DNA of 62,183 nucleotides from assembly GCF_016862635.1 (NCBI RefSeq), contig NZ_BONI01000059.1:1-62183 (forward strand). Direction: 5' to 3'. The position numbers and the translations under genes are program-made. Each line of letters opens with the position of its first letter. Position 1 is the first letter of the stretch. The notes under the pieces are model-generated. The model was not told where the DNA came from. It did not search any database and worked only from the letters and a program-made list of their open reading frames with translations. Below, piece by piece: positions 52,726 to 59,253 of this stretch. This DNA comes from Catellatospora coxensis. GTDB lineage: Bacteria; Actinomycetota; Actinomycetes; Mycobacteriales; Micromonosporaceae.

Positions 52726-52800
52726 GATCGTTCGAGTTGCCTGGCAATCGGGCGTATGACGGGTCAAGATACGCACAGGCGCCAGGCAACTCGAACGATC
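52726..52800. repeat. 75-bp inverted repeat, family 2, copy C
   Basis: Arms GATCGTTCGAGTTGCC and GGCAACTCGAACGATC match perfectly over the outer 16 bp. The core GTGCGTATCTTGA lies on the minus strand. It lies between the divergent starts of the sigma gene (52598) and the antitoxin-like gene (52932). The rest of that 333-base gap shows no gene. Confidence 0.85.
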
Positions 52801-52931
52801 AAGGCACATGCGAGGCGTCGTCGTCGCGGGCCGCCCGGTGTTTTTCACCCGTTGGGCCGGTACGCGGCGGCGGCTTGTGGATTCGTGCGCCATACTCGTA
52901 AGCACCGGCTCTCCAGGGGCAGGAGCCTGCC

Positions 52932-53405
52932 ATGACCGTCGCATCCGATCGGGAGAAGATCGCCGAGCTGCTCACGTCCGTGGAGGAGCTGGAGGACGTC
53001 GCGCGCACGCTCGACGACGAGCGGCGTACTCGGCTGCTGCGGATCGCGCGGCGGTGGCTTGCCACCTGTGAGCCCATCCGGCCGGTGATCGCGGCCGAGT
53101 TGCTTGAGTTGAGCGAGCCGACGGTGCGGGAGTGGGCCCGCGCCGGGGTGTTTCTGATCGTGCAGGTCAACGGGCAGTCACGGCTGGAGCCCCGCCGCTT
53201 CCACGAGGTCTGGCACCTGGTGAAGGACCTGCGCCAGGCCGGGCAGACCCGGGGGCTGCTCGACGCCGTGTGGCGCTACCTGGAGGACACCGCGCTGCTG
53301 GAACGCGACGACCTCCGGGAGAGCCTCGCGCAGATGCAGCGCGGCGAGGGCAAGGCCATCGACGTCCACGGGCTGCTCGCGCGTACGCGGCAGAGCCCGG
53401 CCTAG
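52932..53405 (+). CDS. HTH DNA-binding protein, probable antitoxin
   Basis: The 157-residue product has an N-terminal helical region (EKIAELLTSVEELEDVARTL), then a helix-turn-helix-like segment (IAAELLELSEPTVREWARAGVFLIVQVNGQSRLEPRRFHEVW) of the MerR/excisionase type. A RelE/ParE-like gene starts 10 bases after its stop, and antitoxin-first order is normal. The protein is larger than usual antitoxins. ATG 52932 has GGAG upstream. Confidence 0.7.
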   Translation: MTVASDREKIAELLTSVEELEDVARTLDDERRTRLLRIARRWLATCEPIRPVIAAELLELSEPTVREWARAGVFLIVQVNGQSRLEPRRFHEVWHLVKDLRQAGQTRGLLDAVWRYLEDTALLERDDLRESLAQMQRGEGKAIDVHGLLARTRQSPA

Positions 53406-53414
53406 GCAGGTCAC

Positions 53415-53864
53415 GTGCCCGTCACCCTCGACTGGACGCCCCGCGCCGAGCAGCAGTTCGACGGCCTGCGCAACCGCCAGCAGCAGCAGGTCGCCCAGTT
53501 CCTGCGCCACCTCGAAGCGGAGGGCTGCGCGGCCCTCGGCTACCGCCTCACCGGCGGGGCCCCGCTCGACCGCCTGTGCGTGAAGCACGTCGGCGACCTG
53601 CGCATCGTGGTCGCGTTCCGGTCCGGCAGGCAGGCGTGCGTGCTCCTGATCGGACGGCACGACGAGGCCGATCCGGGTATCGACGTGTACGCGGCGCTGT
53701 ATGAGCTCGCCGGGGTCAAGCCGCCGACGGACCCGCGTACCAAACCGCCTTGCTGCGGCGACGGCGGCCTGCCGCCGGAGATCGGCGCGGCCGTCGACGA
53801 GCTCGCCGACCGGGCGATCCGGATCCGCCGCACCCGGCGCGGCGAGGGCCGGGCCGCGGACTAG
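53415..53864 (+). CDS. RelE/ParE-like toxin with extended tail
   Basis: The 149-residue product has the RelE/ParE fold in its first 95 residues: TPRAEQQFDGLRNRQQQQVAQFLRHLEAEGCAALGYRLTGG, then KHVGDLRIVVAFRSGRQACVLLIGRHDE with the RIVV and VLLIGRHD strands. The last 50 residues (with CCGDGGLPPEIGAAVDEL) are not in typical toxins. A translation- or gyrase-targeting toxin is likely. GTG 53415 has AGG upstream. Its stop shares CTAG with the convergent gene's stop. Confidence 0.72.
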   Translation: MPVTLDWTPRAEQQFDGLRNRQQQQVAQFLRHLEAEGCAALGYRLTGGAPLDRLCVKHVGDLRIVVAFRSGRQACVLLIGRHDEADPGIDVYAALYELAGVKPPTDPRTKPPCCGDGGLPPEIGAAVDELADRAIRIRRTRRGEGRAAD

Positions 53865-54298
53865 TCCGCGGCCGTCGGCCTCGTGCGGTCGGTCAGGCGC
53901 TCGTGGCGCTGCCGGGCCGCCTGCGCCGAGCCGAGGCCAAGCCCGAACGCGATCGCCTGCCAGGTCAGGCCCCGCGCGCGGGCCAGGTCGAGCAGACCCG
54001 CCTCCAGGGCGTCGAGGTCGGCCCGCACCCGCGGGATGAGGGTGAGCGCGGCGGTCAGGTCCGTCTCGTCGAGCGGCTCCTCGTCGGGCTCGGGCTGGGC
54101 CGAACCCGCGGCGAGCGACACCGACAGACAGACCGCCTCGTACGGGTCCAGCACGTACGGATGCCGCCAGCGGTCGCGCCGGCTCGGGGTCGCGCCGTGG
54201 CGCTCGGCGAGGCGGGTCAGGGCGGCGAAGTCGCGATGTGCACGGGCCCGCCCGGCGTCCGGGGGCGCGAAGGGGTCCTCGTAGTGGATGTCAGCCAT
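53861..54298 (-). CDS. Small putative HTH DNA-binding protein
   Basis: The 145-residue product has an acidic central region and a C-terminal helix-turn-helix-like segment, LARARGLTWQAIAFGLGLGSAQAARQRHERL. This is seen in many small actinobacterial DNA-binding proteins. The N-terminal PDAGRARAHRDFAALTRLAERHGATPS is of unknown fold. ATG 54298 is preferred to 54310. It overlaps the toxin stop by three bases in convergent orientation. Confidence 0.65.
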   Translation of the reverse strand: MADIHYEDPFAPPDAGRARAHRDFAALTRLAERHGATPSRRDRWRHPYVLDPYEAVCLSVSLAAGSAQPEPDEEPLDETDLTAALTLIPRVRADLDALEAGLLDLARARGLTWQAIAFGLGLGSAQAARQRHERLTDRTRPTAAD

Positions 54299-54372
54299 GC
54301 CCACAGCCAATCAGAAAAACGACACGTTGTAAACATCATGTTGAACACGACTTGTTCAACGTCGCCGTACCG

Positions 54373-54597
54373 TCAGGCGCCGGGCAGCGCTATGTGCTCG
54401 TAGGCCAGGGCCTTTTCGAGCGCCTGCTCATCGGTGAGGTGCGGCGTGTGGTGGAACAGGTAGTCGACGACGTGCGGGCACTCGGTGATGCGTTCGAGCT
54501 CCTCGACCTTGTCATCGACCTCCTCGTCCGGTGTGTACACCAGCTCGGCCATCAGTGCCAAGGCGCGTTGCCGCAGTTCGGGCGTCAGCGTCCGCAT
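54373..54597 (-). CDS. Small acidic protein resembling colicin/pyocin immunity proteins
   Basis: The 74-residue product (ALMAELVYTPDEEVDDKVEELERITECPHVVDYLFHHTP) resembles the Im-type four-helix immunity proteins of nuclease colicins and pyocins: an acidic helix pair, an ITE.P segment like the conserved ITEHP loop, and a tyrosine-rich following helix. This is by eye and tentative. No cognate nuclease-toxin gene is adjacent. ATG 54597 has AGGAGGGCAGGA upstream, a strong ribosome binding site. Confidence 0.5.
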   Translation of the reverse strand: MRTLTPELRQRALALMAELVYTPDEEVDDKVEELERITECPHVVDYLFHHTPHLTDEQALEKALAYEHIALPGA

Positions 54598-54690
54598 GTC
54601 CTGCCCTCCTGGTTCGGTGGCCGAACCGGCTGGAAGGCGCAGCTTAGGATGGGCGCGCCATCGGACGGGCTAGCGGGGGGAGCCAGGGAC

Positions 54691-55269
54691 GTGACCTGGG
54701 TTGAGGAGATTCTGCGGCGGCGAAGACGGCACCGGACGTGGTTCCGGATCGTGCTGGCGCTGGCGGTCGTGACCGGGCTGGTCCTGTTCTTCGGCCGGCC
54801 GCACTGGCAGCAGTACCAGGCACGGCAGGAGAAGCAGGCGCGCCAGGCGGCCCTGGCCGAGTACGCGCCGGTGGTGTTCCCGGCGATCCGTGCGCTGCTG
54901 GGATACGACTACCGCGACTTCGACGGCGCCGTGGCTCGTGGGCAGTCCTTCCTCACGGGCCCGTTCGCCGCCGAGTACACGGCCGCCATGGCATCGCTGC
55001 GCACGACCGCCCTCGCGGAGCAGACCGTGGTCACCGCGGACGCCCACGGTGTGGGCGTCCGCGAGCACGGGCGACAACAGGGCAGGGTGCTGGCCTACGT
55101 GACCCAGCGACGCACCGCGAACGGTCTGGCCGGGGTTGAGATCACCTACTGCGAGGTCATGGTCACCCTGGAACGCGTCGGGTCGGGCTGGAAGGTGGCA
55201 CGGTTCGTCGTCCAGCCGAATCCGAACGTCCGCATCTCACCCACAGCCACGCCACGACCCTCGTCCTGA
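54691..55269 (+). CDS. Mce-associated-type membrane protein
   Basis: The 192-residue product has an Arg-rich cytoplasmic start (ILRRRRRHRTWFR), one membrane segment (about 20-40), and an extracytoplasmic domain with ALLGYDYRDFDGAVARGQSFLTGPFAAEYTAAMA, then VTLERVGSGWKVARFVVQ. These segments match the Mce-associated membrane protein family. No mce operon is near, so it may act with unlinked Mce components or be independent. GTG 54691 has AGGG upstream. Confidence 0.75.
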   Translation: MTWVEEILRRRRRHRTWFRIVLALAVVTGLVLFFGRPHWQQYQARQEKQARQAALAEYAPVVFPAIRALLGYDYRDFDGAVARGQSFLTGPFAAEYTAAMASLRTTALAEQTVVTADAHGVGVREHGRQQGRVLAYVTQRRTANGLAGVEITYCEVMVTLERVGSGWKVARFVVQPNPNVRISPTATPRPSS

Positions 55270-55349
55270 CCTCGCGCTCAGGCAGCCCGCTTGCGGGAGA
55301 CGTACGACCGACGCGCCGCCGGCGCTGTCACCTGGGGGCTGACCATGGG

Positions 55350-55955
55350 TCAGGAGCGCATCAGCGGGACCATCAGGTGGGTGCCGAGGACGTCGTTCAT
55401 GACGGGCGGGGTCTGGGTGTCATACCTGCCGGTGCCGGACCGCACCGACAGGAGCATCCGGCCGAGCGCGCCCGGTGCCGTCTCGTACGCCTGCAGCGCC
55501 GAACCCCGGAAGATGACCGGCTTGTCGTACTCGGCGGCCAGCCGGACCATCACCCCGCCGATCAGCTTCTGGCAGGTCGAGCACGGGCTGTTGGTCTGGT
55601 GCGCCTCGATGACGACGGCCAGCGTCGTCGCCTGGTTCAGGTTCACGGCGGCCGCCTCCACCCAGGCCAGGAACGCCTGGAACTCGGAGTGCGCGACCCC
55701 GGAGACGCCCTTGAGCTTGTGCGGTTCGACGGTGTCCTTGGCGGCGGCCGACTCCTGCTCGATCTCCCCGTCGACCCGGCGGACCACGGTCAGGCCGGCC
55801 AGCAGCGAGTTCCCGGACGCGCCGCCGGGCAGGGCCGCACGGTGCAGGGCGGGGGCGGTGACGGTGTAGTAGGTGGCTGGGGCGGTGCGGAGCAGCACGT
55901 CGATATCCGTTTGCTCACGCAACGCGTCACGATTGACGCTAAACCGGGAAGACAT
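55350..55955 (-). CDS. Nucleic-acid/nucleoside deaminase-like protein (HxE...PCxxC)
   Basis: The 201-residue product has the zinc-deaminase core: H89-S-E91 in GVAHSEFQAFLAWVEAA and, 36 residues later, P124-C125-S-T-C128 (NSPCSTCQKL). This spacing is that of the cytidine deaminase superfamily, including many toxin deaminases. The N-terminal 80 residues and the C-terminal region are not recognised. It is head to head with the gene at 55974 across only 18 bases, and its ATG has a weak ribosome binding site, so a downstream GTG may be used. Enzyme activity is inferred, not shown. Confidence 0.65.
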   Translation of the reverse strand: MSSRFSVNRDALREQTDIDVLLRTAPATYYTVTAPALHRAALPGGASGNSLLAGLTVVRRVDGEIEQESAAAKDTVEPHKLKGVSGVAHSEFQAFLAWVEAAAVNLNQATTLAVVIEAHQTNSPCSTCQKLIGGVMVRLAAEYDKPVIFRGSALQAYETAPGALGRMLLSVRSGTGRYDTQTPPVMNDVLGTHLMVPLMRS

Positions 55956-55973
55956 GACTCACTGCAGGTGAAG

Positions 55974-56675
55974 ATGGCTGAATGGCTGTTCGTGGCCGTG
56001 CATGGACTGTTCGCCGAAAGTCACGGGACCGCGATGGTGCGGTGCCAGGACGCCGACGAAGACCGTCGGCATGCACAGTTGCTCCATCTGCTCAGAGTTG
56101 TCGGCGCGCGCCTCCAGGAGCTGGTTCAGGTACGGCAGTGGCAGGCCGCGGGTGGAATGAGCCGCCAGCAGGTGATCATTGACCCGGTCCTGACGGAGAC
56201 GGAACGTCCCGTGGTCGGCCCGATCCGACAACGAGATGAACCAGGCCGCGAGGGAATCTGGTGCGAGCTGCTGCTGCCTCGCGCCTGGTTGAGCCGACCG
56301 ATTGACGGCCTGCGGGCCGTGCAGTCGACCCGCGCCGTCCTTGAGACGCTGGACGCGGTCGGCATGCAGTACGGGCTGGGTGTCATACCGGTACGCAATC
56401 CCCCATCCGGCGGGGACGTGCCGGACGACCCTTTCACCGCCCCACCCCTGCACCGGCATGCGGCCATGACGTCCGCCTCCGAGCGGCTGCGAGGACTGCT
56501 GGAGGAAGTCGGACCTGACGAGATGCTGGTGGCGACCCGCACCGAGCGGTCCGCACGGACGGCGACGAGCCTGGACCGATTCATCGCGAACATGGGTGAC
56601 CTCGTCGAGCACGACGATCATTCCCTCCCCGACGGCAAGAAGGTCATGACGTGGCGGATCCGCGCGAACTGGTGA
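55974..56675 (+). CDS. Unknown protein of the deaminase-adjacent cluster
   Basis: The 233-residue product shows no signal peptide, membrane segment or familiar motif. It begins AEWLFVAVHGLFAESHG and has a helical middle (about 30-65) and a Gly/Pro-rich loop (about 145-165). It starts just 18 bases from the divergent deaminase-like gene and its end overlaps the next gene by 25 bases. ATG 55974 has AGGTG upstream; an in-frame GTG lies two codons earlier. It is probably soluble and acts with its neighbours. Confidence 0.6.
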   Translation: MAEWLFVAVHGLFAESHGTAMVRCQDADEDRRHAQLLHLLRVVGARLQELVQVRQWQAAGGMSRQQVIIDPVLTETERPVVGPIRQRDEPGREGIWCELLLPRAWLSRPIDGLRAVQSTRAVLETLDAVGMQYGLGVIPVRNPPSGGDVPDDPFTAPPLHRHAAMTSASERLRGLLEEVGPDEMLVATRTERSARTATSLDRFIANMGDLVEHDDHSLPDGKKVMTWRIRANW

Positions 56676-57286
56676 GCTGGTCGCTGGGTGAGTCCGACCT
56701 CGGGCGACGACACCAGCGGGCGCTGCGGGACGCCGCCGGGTCGGCCGCGTCCTGGATCGAGCAGTGGCCGGGATGCGTGAGCGCGACCGTCGCCCGGCCG
56801 ATCCGGTTCCGCTTCGGGGTGTCGGTCCTGGGCGACGATGCGCCGCGACAGCCGACAGCCGAACTGGTCGACGGGGTCGTCGAGGTGTCCGTCACCGTCG
56901 ATCGCCATGCGCTGGCGGCGCCGGCGCCGCTGCTCCGCCGGCGTCTCCTCGATGACTTCCTGGCAGGAATCGAGCTGGCCGCGTCGATCGCGCCGCATCA
57001 GCCGCCCACGGAGGTGTGGATCGAGCCGGAGGAACGGACGACCGGAGATCTGCATCCACGCGACGTACTCGGCGCGGAGCTGTCGATGCTCGCCGAGGAT
57101 GAGGTGATGGTGATCCGGCCTCTTCGGGAAGGCGCGGACGGGCTGGGGCAGTACCACGAACTCGACGACGCCCTGGTCGCCCGGTTGAACCGCCTGAAGC
57201 TGGGCGATCTGCTCGACACCTCGTCGCACCCCGACGCCGTCCGTTGGACCATACGGATCCGCCGCTCCCGTCAACAGGCCGGCTGA
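56651..57286 (+). CDS. Unknown protein overlapping the preceding gene
   Basis: The 211-residue product begins ADPRELVSWSLGESDLG, has an acidic, beta-rich middle (VSVTVDRHALA, EVWIEPEERTTGDL) and ends basic (RWTIRIRRSRQQ). No family is recognised. GTG 56651 lies inside the preceding gene by 25 bases, so the two are translationally coupled. With the deaminase-like gene they form a three-gene unit. Confidence 0.6.
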   Translation: MADPRELVSWSLGESDLGRRHQRALRDAAGSAASWIEQWPGCVSATVARPIRFRFGVSVLGDDAPRQPTAELVDGVVEVSVTVDRHALAAPAPLLRRRLLDDFLAGIELAASIAPHQPPTEVWIEPEERTTGDLHPRDVLGAELSMLAEDEVMVIRPLREGADGLGQYHELDDALVARLNRLKLGDLLDTSSHPDAVRWTIRIRRSRQQAG

Positions 57287-57386
57287 GACGGCGCGGAAGG
57301 CGCGCTGCCGGCGACGTGAGCCGTTTGATCCAATGGTGCGATGGAACTCACCAATGTAGTTTCGCGACGGATTTACAGTGCTATTC

Positions 57387-58004
57387 CTAATCGAGCGGCT
57401 GCGTGGCGGTCTCAGTGCTGTGTGTCGTTACGGGTTGTTCCGGCTGTGAGTTCGACGCTGCGAGTAACTGAAGTGCCAGCACCTCGTCGTGGTGGGCGCT
57501 TTCCTGCTGGCGCTTATGTCGAAGCGTCCACGCGACTGCTACTGGACCAAACGCGCGCAAGTGGGGCCACGGCAGTCGATCGTGGCCCAAGTCCTGATGT
57601 CGGGCGAGGAGAAAGTAGCGTCCATGAGGCCACGCGGCGGCATACAGGTAACCCCACTCCTCAAGCACTAAAGTTCGATCAAGGTAACCGCGGCGAACGT
57701 AGCAGGCCAGCACGTCCAGCATGGCAACCGCCCGATTGACTAGCTCATATTGGAGCGGGTCAGCTTCGCGTAAGGCACGCGCGTCCTCCAGGCTGTTGAT
57801 CTTTTCTAGCAGAACGCGGCGACCTCGAAAAATCTCCGGATCGAGCATTTTGGCGTGCATGTCCAGAAACAGAGCACGCCTGTTATGCGACCTGGTGGCC
57901 AGTAAGGCGTAGGCGCTGAGGATGACCGCGACCACGGAAGCGACAGTTGGCACCAGCCATTGGACTAGCTGCATATCCCAAAGGTAGTGACCGCCGTCAA
58001 TCAT
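57387..58004 (-). CDS. Membrane-anchored protein of unknown function, DUF4760-like
   Basis: The 205-residue product has one membrane segment near its N-terminus (about residues 15-35), then a cytoplasmic helical domain with RALFLDMHAKMLDPEIFRGRRVLLEKINSL and ACYVRRGYLDRTLVLEEWG. The pattern recalls the DUF4760 family (tentative). Function unknown. ATG 58004 and ATG 57974 are both possible; neither has a good ribosome binding site. Codons are more AT-rich than in flanking chromosomal genes, suggesting foreign origin. Confidence 0.55.
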   Translation of the reverse strand: MIDGGHYLWDMQLVQWLVPTVASVVAVILSAYALLATRSHNRRALFLDMHAKMLDPEIFRGRRVLLEKINSLEDARALREADPLQYELVNRAVAMLDVLACYVRRGYLDRTLVLEEWGYLYAAAWPHGRYFLLARHQDLGHDRLPWPHLRAFGPVAVAWTLRHKRQQESAHHDEVLALQLLAASNSQPEQPVTTHSTETATQPLD

Positions 58005-58082
58005 GTTCGGAGCGCGACCGCTTACGGGCCGTCCGTACAGCAACGAGGCCACCCCACAGCGGCGATGTTCGCGCACACCTGA

Positions 58083-58138
58083 TTGGCTGACGTTGCAACC
58101 GGCCGTTCCTGACCGTGTTGCGAGTAATCCGTGGTTCA
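58083..58138. repeat. Direct repeat, left copy, flanking an AT-richer gene
   Basis: The segment ends with GACCGTGTTGCGAGTAATCC and GTGGTTCA and is preceded by GGCTGA. A matching copy with one deletion and two substitutions in the last part lies at 59041-59094. The two copies are about 957 bases apart and enclose the gene at 58332. Confidence 0.65.
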
Positions 58139-58331
58139 GGACCCCGGCGTCGAACTGCTGGTCGGATCAAGCGATCGCGGGTGCGAACAGACGATAGACG
58201 GGGCGTCAGCGAGACAAGCCATGATCACAGAACAGGAACATGTTTATGCGTCACAGGAAGCCGTGCGCATGCGCGACAGCTAGACGACAGTTGGATTCCT
58301 CGACCGCTTCGACGCGAGTATTTTCCGCAGC

Positions 58332-58922
58332 GTGTCCAACACGTCATTATGGGTGGCATTAGCTGGCGGCGTTGGTGCGGCCGTGGGAGCTGGCGTCGGT
58401 CAGATCGTCCAATGGTGGCGCGAGCGCTCGCAGGCGAAGGTTGAGGACCGCCGGAGGGCCGAGGACCGACGTGATCAACTACATCGCGAACGACGCGAAA
58501 TCCAACGCGAGGCCTATCAGGACATAATCGCCCAATGTATCGACTTCCGCATCTATCTAGCCCGGACAGCAAAGATGATCAATGACGCGAGTCGACGCGG
58601 GGGTAATGAAATCGGTAGCATTTGGAGCAAATTTTCAGACCGAGCCTCCGATAAGTCCCGCGCGATATTTAAAGTAGCAACGACCCACGGCAGCGAGCGC
58701 ATCCATTCGGCCCTTGAGGAAATCCACTATAGCAACTACGAGCTGTGGGGCTTGTGGGTTTCTTGGAACTTTCCAGTGAGCGACTGGAAGGCAGTCGGAG
58801 TCGAGGAGCGCGAACGGGCTAGGTCGAATTGCATCGCAACTATAGAGGCGATTAGTGAGGGCGTTAATAACATTATTGTCGCGGCCAGGAGTGAAATGAA
58901 CCTGGAGGCCGAACAGTTCTAA
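58332..58922 (+). CDS. Membrane-anchored coiled-coil protein, AT-richer codons
   Basis: The 196-residue product has an N-terminal glycine-rich membrane segment (about 5-25), a charged coiled coil (about 30-60, Arg/Glu-rich) and a cytoplasmic helical domain rich in aromatic residues (ELWGLWVSWNFPVSDW). No family is recognised. Its codons often end in A or T (for example AAT, ATT, AAA, ATA), unlike its neighbours, which suggests recent transfer. Direct repeats flank it. GTG 58332 is the start; no clear ribosome binding site. Opposite neighbour 57387 is also membrane-anchored. Confidence 0.6.
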   Translation: MSNTSLWVALAGGVGAAVGAGVGQIVQWWRERSQAKVEDRRRAEDRRDQLHRERREIQREAYQDIIAQCIDFRIYLARTAKMINDASRRGGNEIGSIWSKFSDRASDKSRAIFKVATTHGSERIHSALEEIHYSNYELWGLWVSWNFPVSDWKAVGVEERERARSNCIATIEAISEGVNNIIVAARSEMNLEAEQF

Positions 58923-59040
58923 CGCTGCAACTGTCCCTATGGATCAGAAGGTAGAGCGGCGAGCAGGCGCATCTGTGGCTGCACAGCAGCGGAGTACAGC
59001 GACGTCGCCGTCCGCCAGCCACGCTGACTGGATACATCCG

Positions 59041-59094
59041 AGTGGCTGACCCCGTGATTCGGCCCTCCGACCGTGTTGCGGTAATCCGTAGTTG
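59041..59094. repeat. Direct repeat, right copy
   Basis: Contains GACCGTGTTGCGGTAATCCG and TAGTTGA and matches 58083-58138 with a few changes. The 331-base gap from 58923 to 59253 holds this repeat and the hairpin at 59197 but no gene I can support. Confidence 0.65.
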
Positions 59095-59196
59095 AAGGCC
59101 GACGCCAGGCCGTCAAACGGCGACCAACACGCCGAGGGCGCGACCAATGAGGACGACGGGCGAGTCGACCTGTACGCCGAATTCCGCATCGAGGCC

Positions 59197-59228
59197 GGGG
59201 GCCTGCCGGCATCAGCCGGCAGGCCCCC
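59197..59228. terminator. Perfect hairpin terminator of the GH87 gene
   Basis: GGGGGCCTGCCGGC pairs with GCCGGCAGGCCCCC around an ATCA loop, a perfect 14-bp stem. It lies 25 bases beyond the stop of the glucanase gene (minus strand). Confidence 0.85.
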
Positions 59229-59253
59229 GAACTTGCTTTCCTACCGGGCCGGA

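Noticed and set aside
57341-57739. 132-codon plus-strand open frame
   Set aside because: Lies antisense to the membrane-anchored gene at 57387 and lacks a ribosome binding site or recognisable protein features.
58111-59094. tRNA-like or attachment-site tRNA fragments in the direct repeats
   Set aside because: The GGTTCA word recalls a T-arm, but no cloverleaf pairing or adjacent integrase is visible.
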